Source of the DNA: Leptospiraceae bacterium
Lineage (GTDB): Bacteria > Spirochaetota > Leptospiria > Leptospirales > Leptonemataceae
DNA length: 64,000 bases
NCBI GenBank assembly: GCA_026418015.1
Contig: JAOACE010000009.1
Location: 186,001 to 250,000 of the forward strand
Direction of reading: 5' to 3'
The notes below the pieces were generated by a model. The model was not told the origin of the DNA. It made no database searches and saw only the letters and a list, made by a program, of their open reading frames with translations. Numbering within the stretch: the first letter of the stretch is position 1; each line of letters begins with the position of its first letter. This document shows, one piece after another, positions 41,231-50,321 of this stretch. The position numbers were made by a program, and so were the translations under genes.

Positions 41231-44212
41231 TATATTGACAATACTACCATCTTCAAACTCCACTTCGTAATTCCCCTCTTGTAGAGGGGCAAGGGGAGTT
41301 ATTCTCTTAATCCACTTACCTGTTAGGTTTGATAATGTTTCTGCAATGTCTATATTTTCGTACAATTTACTTAAATCTACTTTTACTTTATTGTTTTTAT
41401 AATCGATTTCTAATGCGCGAAGCATTTTTTCGTCTTTCATAAACACATATTGTTCATAAACTGATTTATTGCCTACAATAAGCATATCGTGATTTTCGTA
41501 AACGGTATTCGCCAATGTTTCTTCGTATTGTTCCAATTCGTAGTATTTGAAAAAGCCGCCGCCTTGATAAATCCCCTCTCTTAGAGGGGATAGGGGTGTG
41601 TTATCCCCCTCTTGCAGAGGGGTGTCAGACGAAGTCTGACGGGGTGTTCTCAATTCTTTGCTTATTCCTGATTTATCATAGGCCAAAACCTTTTTCATTC
41701 TTGGCAAAACAACGGTGTAAAAATGCTCTCCCATTTCTACCCCAAGCCACTTTCTGCCGAGTTTATGGGCTACTGCTGTTGTTGTGCCGGAACCTAAAAA
41801 ATAATCAAGAATCAAATCCCCTTGCCCTGAAGTAGAGTCAATAACTCGTTTTAAGAGTTGCTCTGAATTTTCAGTTCTAAATCCCCAACCAGAAGAATAA
41901 CCGGGAATATCTATCCAAAGAGTATCAATCCCAATTTCTTCGGATGGCAAAACAAGATACTCCGGCATACCTTTCGTTTTTTTACCTCTTACATCAATAT
42001 ATTCTGCCTTTTCATTTATTCTAATTCTTCCCTCGGCATACATTAGATCTACTTTTTCCTGCCCAAATTTCCAATTATGATTCGGTCTAGGATAAAACAA
42101 TCTTCCTTCCACGCTAATCGGGATTGAAGATTTACCCCCTGATTCTAGTGAATGCCAATATGCTTCTCTTTTTTGAGCTAACTTTTTGTATTGAGGATAA
42201 AATTTAAACTTTTCACTATTAGAAAACCAAAATAATTGATCAGTGCCTGATGAATACTGTTTTGACTCTTCTTTCATAAAACCCAACTTTGTAATTCTTT
42301 TTACCTGAAGTTCATTCCTAAAATTCTCCTTTCCAAAAATCTCATCCATCAAACATCTAACAATCCAATTGCCGTTATAATCACATCTTACAAAAATACT
42401 TCCTTTTTCATTTAGCCATTCTCTTGCTATTCTCAATCTATTTTCAAGAAGCGTTGCCCAGTTGGCATCTTTGTAGTTTGTGCGATATAAAAACTGGTCA
42501 GAAGAATCTAAATTAAACGGCGGATCAATATAAATTGTCTGCACTTTTTCCTTAAATTTCGGCAGGATTGTATTGAGTGCCTGATAGTTTTCGCTCTTTA
42601 TAAGCCAGCCGTCCAGGGATTTGTCTAAATCATCAAATTGGCTTAATATCTCAAGTTCCAAATCTTTGAAATATTTTGTATCAATAGGTAAGTGTTTATA
42701 CTTTTCTGAAAGCCTTTTACCCATCAAATCTTCTTCAAAAACATCACTAACCCTAAAGCTTTCATCTACAATACCAAGCTCCTGCCATTCTTTTATCTGT
42801 TCGTTTATATTTGGGTGATTGAATATTTTTTCCACCAAATTCCCCTCTTGTAGAAGGGTTAGGGGTGTGACATTCCCATCTCTTAGAGGGGTTAGGGGTG
42901 TTAATTCTGTCTCCAAAAACTTCATCACCCCTTCAATATTATTCAATACATCTTCAGCTCTTACATGATAGACTTTTAGTCCTAAACTTTTCAAATATTC
43001 ATCACGCTCGGCATCATATTCCATCTTTTCGTTATGACTATCACCATCTATTTCCACAACAACTCCAAGTTCTTTGCAATAAAAATCCACAATGTAATTG
43101 CCTACTATTTTTTGCCTATCAAAATCTAATCCCAAAAATTGTTTGTTCCTTACTTGCTTCCAAAAAATAATTTCAGCCAAATTACCTGCTTTTCTTAATT
43201 CACGGGCTCTTTCTTTGAGATTTGGATTGAATGGTAATTCATACCATTTGGGAACACCCCCAGCCACTCTATCAGAAGAAGATAAAACTCCCCCAACCCC
43301 TCTATCAGAGGGGAGGTTTTGGTAGATTCTATCCAACGTAATCACATAATTAGAATTCTTCACAAACTTCGGCTTGTTCCAGATCTTCACCAATTCATCT
43401 TCAAATTGACTCACAAAATCTATTATCTTAAATGCAATATCCTTTAATATCTGTAATTGATTTACTCTATCGGCTGTCCATTCCTTCGCCCCATCCCAAA
43501 AATACTGATAACTCCACAACTTAAACTGTTCTTGTAAAAAACTTTTTGCATTCTTATTTATAAAAAAATCTACTTCGCTCTGTTTTTCAAATATGCGAAA
43601 TGCTCTTTCTAATTGTTCTTCGTCAATCTTTATCTCTTTTTTCTTTAGCTCTTTGAGTATATCTTCAGTTTTTGTTACTCTCCCTTTTTCGGAATAATAA
43701 ACATTAAAAACTATTGTCTTATCTTTTTGTATTTCTTTTAGTTCATAAATCAAACTGCGTTTTTCGTTGGCTTTCTTATTTTCTATCGTCGCTGCATCAA
43801 AATAAAACTTATATCCATCAAACTCAACTGGCATGCTTCTAAATATTCTATCTGTCTTTACATAATAGAGCATCTGCGTCTTCCAGAATAAAATGACGTC
43901 TTTGTCGTCCGTATAAACCTTTTCATAAACATTGTTATGAAATGGCGTAGAATTAAAATAAATAGAACCGCTTTCGGAAAAATATCTAATAAAAAAAGAA
44001 TAGAGTTTATCGAATAGCTCTTCCCTAAAAGAAGGATATTGTTTTAATGCTTTATCAATATCATCTTTTAATATTTTTTCAATTTTGGAATAGTAATTTG
44101 ACTTTATTTTCATTAGATTTACAAATCCGCCTTGTCCTTCGATTTTGGCGCCGATAAAAACATCTTGTAATGCGTTGTAAAATTTTTGTTCTTTGGTTCC
44201 GTTTTTTGCCAT
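41183..44212 (-). CDS. mod: Type III methyltransferase Mod carrying an inserted DUF559 nuclease domain
   Basis: About 1009 residues from the ATG at 44212 (GGAGG upstream; the open frame extends five codons further to a TTG). The methyltransferase has TIYIDPPFN near residue 560 and LDYFLGSGTTTAVAHKLGRKWLGVE near 807, so it modifies adenine in the type III order. Between VITLDRIY and NLVEKIFNH about 160 residues are inserted. They contain NPNLKERARELRK, AEIIFWKQVR, YIVDFYC and VVVEIDGDSH, a DUF559 Vsr-like endonuclease fold. Short TPLxPLxEGN peptides from palindromic elements interrupt it at other places. All insertions keep the frame. Whether the enzyme still works is unknown. Confidence 0.9.
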   Translation of the reverse strand: MAKNGTKEQKFYNALQDVFIGAKIEGQGGFVNLMKIKSNYYSKIEKILKDDIDKALKQYPSFREELFDKLYSFFIRYFSESGSIYFNSTPFHNNVYEKVYTDDKDVILFWKTQMLYYVKTDRIFRSMPVEFDGYKFYFDAATIENKKANEKRSLIYELKEIQKDKTIVFNVYYSEKGRVTKTEDILKELKKKEIKIDEEQLERAFRIFEKQSEVDFFINKNAKSFLQEQFKLWSYQYFWDGAKEWTADRVNQLQILKDIAFKIIDFVSQFEDELVKIWNKPKFVKNSNYVITLDRIYQNLPSDRGVGGVLSSSDRVAGGVPKWYELPFNPNLKERARELRKAGNLAEIIFWKQVRNKQFLGLDFDRQKIVGNYIVDFYCKELGVVVEIDGDSHNEKMEYDAERDEYLKSLGLKVYHVRAEDVLNNIEGVMKFLETELTPLTPLRDGNVTPLTLLQEGNLVEKIFNHPNINEQIKEWQELGIVDESFRVSDVFEEDLMGKRLSEKYKHLPIDTKYFKDLELEILSQFDDLDKSLDGWLIKSENYQALNTILPKFKEKVQTIYIDPPFNLDSSDQFLYRTNYKDANWATLLENRLRIAREWLNEKGSIFVRCDYNGNWIVRCLMDEIFGKENFRNELQVKRITKLGFMKEESKQYSSGTDQLFWFSNSEKFKFYPQYKKLAQKREAYWHSLESGGKSSIPISVEGRLFYPRPNHNWKFGQEKVDLMYAEGRIRINEKAEYIDVRGKKTKGMPEYLVLPSEEIGIDTLWIDIPGYSSGWGFRTENSEQLLKRVIDSTSGQGDLILDYFLGSGTTTAVAHKLGRKWLGVEMGEHFYTVVLPRMKKVLAYDKSGISKELRTPRQTSSDTPLQEGDNTPLSPLREGIYQGGGFFKYYELEQYEETLANTVYENHDMLIVGNKSVYEQYVFMKDEKMLRALEIDYKNNKVKVDLSKLYENIDIAETLSNLTGKWIKRITPLAPLQEGNYEVEFEDGSIVNIKDLDYRLIKPLIWWE
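41270..41301. repeat. ORF-borne palindromic element, copy near the mod 3' end
   Basis: Stem CCCCTC / GAGGGG (41273-41278 and 41284-41289) with loop TTGTA, then AAGGGGAGTTA. It encodes TPLAPLQEGN in Mod, interrupting the otherwise conserved sequence after GKWIKRI. Confidence 0.8.
41572..41650. repeat. ORF-borne palindromic elements, double copy plus a second hairpin
   Basis: Two CCCCTCT / AGAGGGG hairpins (41573-41589 and 41606-41622) are followed by a third palindrome, GTCAGAC-GAA-GTCTGAC (41624-41640). Together they encode about 28 extra residues (RTPRQTSSDTPLQEGDNTPL and onward) in Mod between SGISKEL and QGGGFFKYYELEQ. Confidence 0.85.
42841..42902. repeat. Palindromic elements at the C-terminal edge of the DUF559 insert
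   Basis: Two tandem units (42841-42869 and 42874-42902), each built around CCCCTCT...AGA(G/A)GGG plus TTAGGGGTGT. They encode TPLTPLRDGN and TPLTLLQEGN and stand between the nuclease domain and the resumed Mod sequence. They are in the opposite orientation to the units at 43254-43318. Confidence 0.85.
43254..43318. repeat. Palindromic elements at the N-terminal edge of the DUF559 insert, inverted
   Basis: A perfect CCCCTCT-ATC-AGAGGGG hairpin at 43297-43313 within ACTCCCCCAACC...GAGG, plus a degenerate unit at 43254-43290. They read SDRGVGGVLSSSDRVAGGVP in Mod. The unit is the reverse complement of the family at 42841-42902, so the DUF559 coding DNA lies between inverted repeats. Confidence 0.82.
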
Positions 44213-44384
44213 AGGGATATCCTCCAATCTAAATTTAAGTTTTTTTATGTAAATATTTTATAATTTTTTATATAAAATAATTTAATTTATTATAACACTT
44301 TTTTTACTTTAGGTACAATTTTTGATAAAATCATAAACTTATCTTTGATTTTACAAAAATTTTATTCAACAAAAGCAAAATCCA

Positions 44385-45311
44385 TCATTTTTTTTCGAAT
44401 TCCTGCTGTTTGTAAGATGAATCATTCAAAATAAAATCATTGATTCGTCTTTGTGCTAATTCTATGTATTCTTGGTTTGTTTCGTAGCCAATATAATGTC
44501 GATGGGTTTTTATTGCTGCAATGGCTGTTTGTCCACTTCCCATAAAGGGATCGAGTATCACTTCTTTTTCGAATGTGTAGAGTTGAATCAACCTATAAGG
44601 TAATTCCACAGGAAAAGGGGCTGGATGACCTACTTTTGTTGCAGGTTCCGCAGAAAATGTCCATACACTTTTGGTAAATTCGAGAAATTCTTCTTTGGAG
44701 ATCGTGCTCTTTTTATTTTCGATACGATCTCTGGCAAAAGAGCTTTTAGAAAACACCAAGATATATTCATGAATATCTCTTAATATGGGGTTTTTTGCAG
44801 AAAGCCATGTTCCCCAAGCAGTGGAAGGACTTCCGCTAGATGCCTTATTCCAGATAATTTCGCCTCGCATCAGAAACCTTAAATCCAGCATATCTTCGAT
44901 CAGGAATGCGTGCAAGGGAATATATGGCTTTCTTCCTAAGTTCGCGATATTAATACAAGCTCTTCCACCAGGTACAAGAACTCTTTTTACTTCGGTCAAT
45001 ACCCTTTTTAAGAATTCTCTGTATTCGTTTAATGTTAAGTTTTCGTCGTATTCTTTGCCTACATTGTAAGGTGGAGAGGTGACCATCAAATGTACGCTAT
45101 TATCGGGTAATTCTTCCATTTTTTCGCTCGTTTTGCAAAAGATTTGATCTAAATATTGCGATGGAATGGTATTCTCTATATATTCGTAAGATTCTTCTTT
45201 GGGCAGTCCTTCGTATAACCTGCTTTTGTAGAAATTCGTAGAGTCGTGATTGATTCTGCCGTGAGAGCCAAAAGTACTTGTTTTAGTACCTTTTTTTCTT
45301 TGATGATTCAT
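44385..45311 (-). CDS. DNA methyltransferase, TSPPY type (probably N4-cytosine or N6-adenine)
   Basis: 308 residues. The catalytic motif IV is TSPPYN near residue 83 and the SAM motif is VILDPFMGSGQTAIAA near 268, so motif IV precedes motif I (beta-class order). TSPPY is usual for N4-cytosine enzymes, though some adenine enzymes share it. The start has GGGAGG upstream. No restriction gene is adjacent, so it is an orphan or regulatory methyltransferase, placed just upstream of mod in the same direction with its own intergenic region of about 170 bases. Confidence 0.88.
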   Translation of the reverse strand: MNHQRKKGTKTSTFGSHGRINHDSTNFYKSRLYEGLPKEESYEYIENTIPSQYLDQIFCKTSEKMEELPDNSVHLMVTSPPYNVGKEYDENLTLNEYREFLKRVLTEVKRVLVPGGRACINIANLGRKPYIPLHAFLIEDMLDLRFLMRGEIIWNKASSGSPSTAWGTWLSAKNPILRDIHEYILVFSKSSFARDRIENKKSTISKEEFLEFTKSVWTFSAEPATKVGHPAPFPVELPYRLIQLYTFEKEVILDPFMGSGQTAIAAIKTHRHYIGYETNQEYIELAQRRINDFILNDSSYKQQEFEKK

Positions 45312-45420
45312 CTTAATCCTCCCTCTAATAGTCGACCCATCTTTTTTTAGGGTTGAATTTTATTTGTTTTTTCTAATCAATTGATGTATAAACTATCCCG
45401 TAGATTATCGCTCCATCTTT

Positions 45421-45771
45421 CTAGAACGATAATTTTTTAAAAGATTCGATTGCTTCGGGTAAGGTTCCAAAAATCTGGAATACGCGGTTTAATAAGGTAA
45501 TTTGCATAACGCGAAGAACTTCGTTTTCTGTTATGACTAGACGAATATCTCCTCCCTTGCGTTTAACTCTTCTTTGCATTGCTATCAATGTTCCTAATGC
45601 GGATGAACTTACAAGCTTTACGTTGGTTAAATCTATGATGATTTTGAGGACGTTTTCTTCCAGTAAATTTTCTAATTCCTTTTCGAAGTTGGGGGTATCT
45701 GTATGTTGAATATTGCCTTTAACTTTTAATATGGTTATATTATCTTTTTTTTCTTTCGTTATTGACTCCAT
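45421..45771 (-). CDS. STAS-domain anti-sigma factor antagonist
   Basis: 116 residues: a single STAS domain with the core LKIIIDLTNVKLVSSSALGTLIAMQRRVK. The phosphorylatable serine is within SSSALG, and the terminal helix LPEAIESFKKL is present. Proteins like this are phosphorylated by an HPK-type anti-sigma kinase and released by a PP2C phosphatase, controlling a stress or developmental sigma factor. No kinase or phosphatase is nearby. The start overlaps the end of the comF-like gene by 13 bases. Confidence 0.88.
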   Translation of the reverse strand: MESITKEKKDNITILKVKGNIQHTDTPNFEKELENLLEENVLKIIIDLTNVKLVSSSALGTLIAMQRRVKRKGGDIRLVITENEVLRVMQITLLNRVFQIFGTLPEAIESFKKLSF

Positions 45772-46451
45772 AAACTTTCCTCTTCAAAATCTTCTAAAAA
45801 AATACTCAATACGATTACTTCTTTTACTCCTGCATCTTTAAGTAATCGCGCTGCCTCATTTATGGTTGCACCAGTCGTTGTAGTATCTTCTATTAACAAG
45901 TATTTATTTATTGGATGGAATTCTATTGTCAATCCTAATGAAAACAACACATTAAAAAAACGTTCAGCTTGCTTTCCTTTACTTTGTTTATTCTTCTTGA
46001 TTTTTCGAATATCTTTTCCATAAGGTATTTGTGTAATTTTATGAATTTCTTTCAGTAATTTTTCTAAGACATCATACGAACGGTACTTTTTGCCAAATTT
46101 AGAAGAACTAATATATCCCATTCGATCGGGTTGAATTGTTTTTACGATTTTTAAAACATCTTTTAGAAAAATTCGATAAACATTTGCATTGTTGCTATAC
46201 TTCCAATCTAACAAAAGTGTTTTTGTAGAAGAATTATATTCATAGAGAGCAATTAGCTGATCAAAAAACAAATGTCTGCTATTACAAAACAAGCATGTAT
46301 CATTTTTTAATTGATGACTACACTTCGGACATCGATTTTTTTGGTTTAGAATGAAATATTTTTTAAAATTCTTCCAGCATCTTAAACACAATGCTTCTTT
46401 ACTTTCTCTACCGCAAGTAGTACAATATTGAGGAAACAAAAAATCTATCAT
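45759..46451 (-). CDS. ComF-family phosphoribosyltransferase-like protein
   Basis: 230 residues. The N-terminal zinc-ribbon-like part has C10, C13, C22 and C25, then CPKC...CLFC, followed by the type I phosphoribosyltransferase fold with LLIEDTTTTGATINEAARLLKDAG, the PRPP motif. This is the ComF layout; ComF proteins act in DNA uptake in naturally competent bacteria and are also found in non-competent ones. It overlaps the STAS gene, so the two are expressed together. There are no other competence genes here. Confidence 0.88.
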   Translation of the reverse strand: MIDFLFPQYCTTCGRESKEALCLRCWKNFKKYFILNQKNRCPKCSHQLKNDTCLFCNSRHLFFDQLIALYEYNSSTKTLLLDWKYSNNANVYRIFLKDVLKIVKTIQPDRMGYISSSKFGKKYRSYDVLEKLLKEIHKITQIPYGKDIRKIKKNKQSKGKQAERFFNVLFSLGLTIEFHPINKYLLIEDTTTTGATINEAARLLKDAGVKEVIVLSIFLEDFEEESLWSQ

Positions 46452-46543
46452 ATTAATTTATATATCATTTTTTTAAAAAATTATCTCATTTTTTTGTAAA
46501 AAATCAATCGAATTTAAAATCTTATTGTTATAATTGGTCAAAA

Positions 46544-47080
46544 ATGAAAAAACTACTCTTTTTTTTGTTTGTATCATCGATATATCCACAAAAGATAGAA
46601 TTTTTCCCAGAGATTCTACAAACCAACCCCAGAAATAATCACGGAATGATTTTTACCACAGAAAAGTTTTTTACACAAAAAAGGTATTTTGTTGTTCATC
46701 AAGGGAAAGAAGGATTTTATCTTAAACTAAAAAATCCTCTTCGTTTTAAGAATCAAATATTTTCTGTTTCGGGTAATTGCACCATAATAGAAGGTTCTTT
46801 TGCATTCTTTCTTGTCCTAAAAAATCAGCAGAACAAGACTATCAACGTTCCAACAGAATATAAATTTTTAACCGAAAACAACTTAAATCCTTACGAGATT
46901 TTGTTTAACGACAAAAGAATACTCAAATATTTGCAGCAATCCAATAAAACAAATACAATTCAAGATATTTTGAACATAGAATTGTTGGGGTTTTTGATTG
47001 TTCCCCATGCTTTTAGGACGGTTTTTTATTGTGAGGAATTTTCTATAAAAGCAAAATCCTTTCTTATCGATGTTCTATAA
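46544..47080 (+). CDS. Exported protein of unknown function
   Basis: 178 residues. The N-terminus MKKLLFFLFVSSIYPQ is a short signal peptide. The body is rich in aromatic and basic residues, with a beta-strand character (YFVVHQGKEGFYLKLKNPLRF) and no recognised motif. TATAAT at 46529-46534 ends 9 bases before the ATG and there is no ribosome site, again suggesting a leaderless mRNA. It is divergent from the ComF-like gene and unlinked to the zinc operon by about 120 bases. Confidence 0.5.
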   Translation: MKKLLFFLFVSSIYPQKIEFFPEILQTNPRNNHGMIFTTEKFFTQKRYFVVHQGKEGFYLKLKNPLRFKNQIFSVSGNCTIIEGSFAFFLVLKNQQNKTINVPTEYKFLTENNLNPYEILFNDKRILKYLQQSNKTNTIQDILNIELLGFLIVPHAFRTVFYCEEFSIKAKSFLIDVL

Positions 47081-47203
47081 TATGATTATGATTTTTGTTT
47101 TTATTATTAAGTATTATTAATAAAAAATATAATAATATTGACTAAATAGAATCATTTTTTTTTAGTGTTATTTATAAGAATAAAAATAATATCGGAGTGA
47201 CAT

Positions 47204-48757
47204 ATGAGGAAGGATATAAAAATAAAACCATTGATCATCATGTTGGTATTCTTTCTGTCAGCAGGTTTTCTCCGTGGGCAAGAAAAAGACATCAACAAAT
47301 TGTTCGAAGAAGAAATTCAAAAAGAAACAAAGCCCTCTACAACAGAAAGCAAGGATTTTACTGGGAGAACATCGCAGTTTCAATTTCAAAGCTTTAACAA
47401 AAATGTTTATCTGGATATATTGGGTGCAGTAGATATAGTGGGAGAATGGGATAAAAACACGCCTCATAATACCAGAAACGAGACTTACGTTCGTTCAACG
47501 GAATTAGGTTTATTCGGAGCTATCGATCATTTAGCAACAGGGACAATATACTTTGCAGCTCATAATGAAGATGGAGTATTAACCACAGAATTACACGAAG
47601 GATATTTTTTATTTCCCGCTACATTGATTCCGAGAACCAACATTCGATTAGGACAAATGTTTCCCGATGTGGGACGCTTGAATGTAATCCATCAACACGA
47701 CTGGCCTTTTACTACTCCCCCTTTGGTACACAAGGAACTCTTGGGCGAAGAAGCTTTATTAGATACAGGAATTGAATTTCGTTATCTTTTTCCTTGGTCC
47801 TTTTGGCAAGAATTAAGCATAGGTATTTTTAGCGGAAAAGGTTTTGGACATTCACATGGTGGACACTCTCATGGCGGGCATTCGCATGGTTCAAGTGATA
47901 TAAATCCATTTAGCGATCTCGACCAGTTATTAGAAGAAGTAATTCTACACGAAAATCAGCCTATACAAAATATCACTTTTGATAGCATCTTACATTATTT
48001 AGAAGAAACACAAAAGTGTAAAAATATTTTAAACCTATCTCCAACAGAAAAAATCGATTGCTTAGTAGAAAAATATGTTGAAGATCAAATGGATGCAATG
48101 GAAGCACAAAATGCCCAAAAAACCAAGCAAAATCCCCTAGTTACAGCACACCTTAAACATTTTATTCCTCTATCGGATTATTGGGGAACAGAATTTGGCT
48201 TTTCTTACCTAAGATGGCATCCCGAAATCTCTCCAAGAAAATGGAACAATCAATATGGGTTTGATTTTTACTTAAAATACAAAAGGGGAAAATTAAAATC
48301 CTTTGTATGGCAAACAGAGGTATGGTATAGAGAAACCAAAGAGCGTCCCACCAATCGATTAGCGTATTTTTTCGACGAAAATTCCAACTTAAAAACAACC
48401 CTCCAAGAATATAACTATCAATTCGATCCGCCGAAAAAAATCGAGGTGGTAGAAACCAAAGCTGGTTTTTATAGTTTTCTTAATTATCAACTTTCTGAAC
48501 AATGGTTTATTGGCTATCGTTATGATTATCTAACAACACCAACATTCAAAAAAATCAATTATTTTACTCTAATACCAGAATACAAAAAAAATGGAATGGT
48601 GCAAGATAACATAATTTTAACTTATAACCCTTCAGAATTTTCTTATTTTCGTGGACAAGTAAGCACCACAGTAGATATAGAAAAAAATAAAAGAACATGG
48701 GAGTACTATTTACAAGCTGTGTTTATTTTAGGAGTTCATCCAGCACATAAATACTAA
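47204..48757 (+). CDS. Outer-membrane protein with His-rich loop, zinc-uptake operon
   Basis: 517 residues. A signal peptide (about 1-25, ending FLRGQ) precedes a beta-barrel-like protein with many aromatic strand ends and arginine-rich turns. Between strands, residues 216-230 form the loop HSHGGHSHGGHSHG, a likely zinc-binding stretch. The last residues (YLQAVFILGVHPAHKY) fit a barrel end. It is the first gene of an operon with znuA, znuC and znuB, so it is probably the outer-membrane entry route or collector for zinc. No TonB box or plug domain is evident. Confidence 0.75.
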   Translation: MRKDIKIKPLIIMLVFFLSAGFLRGQEKDINKLFEEEIQKETKPSTTESKDFTGRTSQFQFQSFNKNVYLDILGAVDIVGEWDKNTPHNTRNETYVRSTELGLFGAIDHLATGTIYFAAHNEDGVLTTELHEGYFLFPATLIPRTNIRLGQMFPDVGRLNVIHQHDWPFTTPPLVHKELLGEEALLDTGIEFRYLFPWSFWQELSIGIFSGKGFGHSHGGHSHGGHSHGSSDINPFSDLDQLLEEVILHENQPIQNITFDSILHYLEETQKCKNILNLSPTEKIDCLVEKYVEDQMDAMEAQNAQKTKQNPLVTAHLKHFIPLSDYWGTEFGFSYLRWHPEISPRKWNNQYGFDFYLKYKRGKLKSFVWQTEVWYRETKERPTNRLAYFFDENSNLKTTLQEYNYQFDPPKKIEVVETKAGFYSFLNYQLSEQWFIGYRYDYLTTPTFKKINYFTLIPEYKKNGMVQDNIILTYNPSEFSYFRGQVSTTVDIEKNKRTWEYYLQAVFILGVHPAHKY

Positions 48758-48769
48758 AAGGAGTTAATT

Positions 48770-49663
48770 ATGAGATTTTATAAATATTTTTTAATTTTAA
48801 TATTCATTATTACAAATGCATTATACAGCAAAACCAAGGTTGTTACAACACTAACAGTATTAGAATACATTACAAAAGAAATTGGACAAGATAAAGTAGA
48901 AGTAGAGGCATTACTATCAGGCGATTCGGACCCTCATTTTGCGGATGCTAGACCAGACTATATTCTAAAAGTAAACCAAGCAGATATGCTGGTATACATT
49001 GGATTAGATTTGGAAGTTGGATGGCTTCCCAAAGTGATAGAACAATCTAGAAACCCCAAAATCTACTTAGGACAGCCTGGTAATTGCGATGTAAGTAAAG
49101 GTGTTTATGTATTAGAAGTTCCAGAAAAAAGAGTCGATCGTTCTATGGGAGATATTCATATTTATGGGAACCCACATTATTGGTTAGATCCTATTAACGC
49201 GGTGATTATTGCAAGAAACATAAAAGATCATCTAATCCAGATTGATCCAGAAAATAAAACCTTCTACGAAAACAATTTTAAAAACTTTGCATCAAGAATA
49301 AAAAACTTAACCAATGATTTGTTAGCAAAATACAAAAACCTAAAAGATCTTAAAGTAGCTGTCCACCATCGCGAATTTATTTATTTAATTCAACGATTTG
49401 GTCTAAAAGAGGTGATTTCCCTCGAAGAAAAAATGGGTGTTCCACCAAATGCAAATTACTTAAAAAAGGTTGTAGATGTAGTAATAAAAGAAGGTGTAAA
49501 GATCATTCTTATCGCACCTTATAACAATCCAAAGTATGCTGAATTTGTAAAAAATCAAACCAATGCAAAAGTAGTGGTTGCTCCTACAAACTTAGATAAA
49601 TCCATCAGAACTTACGAGGATTTGCTAAAAACAATTTTACAAAAAATAAGCGAACAAATTTAA
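48770..49663 (+). CDS. znuA: Zinc-type ABC transporter substrate-binding protein (ZnuA/TroA family)
   Basis: Cluster A-I metal-binding protein in the periplasm. A signal peptide (about 1-20) is followed by the ligand histidines H56 (SDPHFADARPDY), H136 (NPHYWLDP) and H199/H200 (AVHHREF). It lacks the His/Asp-rich flexible loop of many ZnuA proteins; that job may be done by the upstream outer-membrane protein. An AAAGGAG site precedes the ATG. Manganese cannot be excluded from sequence, but the His-rich partner favours zinc. Confidence 0.9.
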   Translation: MRFYKYFLILIFIITNALYSKTKVVTTLTVLEYITKEIGQDKVEVEALLSGDSDPHFADARPDYILKVNQADMLVYIGLDLEVGWLPKVIEQSRNPKIYLGQPGNCDVSKGVYVLEVPEKRVDRSMGDIHIYGNPHYWLDPINAVIIARNIKDHLIQIDPENKTFYENNFKNFASRIKNLTNDLLAKYKNLKDLKVAVHHREFIYLIQRFGLKEVISLEEKMGVPPNANYLKKVVDVVIKEGVKIILIAPYNNPKYAEFVKNQTNAKVVVAPTNLDKSIRTYEDLLKTILQKISEQI

Positions 49664-49675
49664 TGACTTCAAACA

Positions 49676-50320
49676 ATGGTAGTAGAAAAACAAACCTTAG
49701 TAGAGCTGTCGGGGGTTTCCATTGGCTATAACAATCATCGATTGATAGAAAATATTAACTTAACCATCCAAAAAGGAGAGAAGATTTTATTACTTGGTTC
49801 TAATGGTAGCGGAAAAACTACTTTATTAAAAGTAATTGCAAAACTAAAAAAACCCATCGCAGGAAACATATCTTATAATTACAAAATCTTATCTTATGTC
49901 CCTCAGAGTAAAAAGATTCATCACTTTCCTATAAGTATGCAAAATGCCTTGCGACTCTATTATCCTTTATTCTATCCAAAGCAAAAACAAAACCAAGAAA
50001 TCGAAGCTGTCCTAAAACAAATGAACTTGTGGGAAAAACGCAATCTATTATTGAGCGAATGTTCCGGAGGAGAATTACAAAGAGTCTACTTAGCAAGAGC
50101 ATTACTAAGAAACCCAGAAATTCTACTCTTGGACGAACCGTTAAATGCTATCGATATAACAAGCAAACAAAATTTTTTATCGATACTCGAAGAAATGTAT
50201 CAACATCTTAATTGCACCATTATAATGACCAGTCACGATCTAAGCGAAAAAATATTAAATTTTTTTAATAAAAAACTTTATATTGATCATCATACATTAA
50301 ACATAATCGAAGGAAATTAA
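49676..50320 (+). CDS. znuC: Metal ABC transporter ATPase
   Basis: Cytoplasmic ATPase of the zinc importer. Walker A is LLGSNGSGKTT, the Q-loop lies in YVPQSKKIHHFP, the signature is CSGGELQRVYLARAL and Walker B is ILLLDEPLNAID. The protein is short (214 residues) and lacks the extended C-terminus of E. coli ZnuC. It begins 12 bases after znuA and ends one base before znuB, with no strong ribosome site. Confidence 0.9.
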   Translation: MVVEKQTLVELSGVSIGYNNHRLIENINLTIQKGEKILLLGSNGSGKTTLLKVIAKLKKPIAGNISYNYKILSYVPQSKKIHHFPISMQNALRLYYPLFYPKQKQNQEIEAVLKQMNLWEKRNLLLSECSGGELQRVYLARALLRNPEILLLDEPLNAIDITSKQNFLSILEEMYQHLNCTIIMTSHDLSEKILNFFNKKLYIDHHTLNIIEGN

Positions 50321-50321
50321 A

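Noticed and set aside
47081..47203. Zur or Fur box upstream of the zinc operon
   Set aside because: AT-rich direct and partial inverted matches exist, but none is a convincing symmetric box of the expected spacing.
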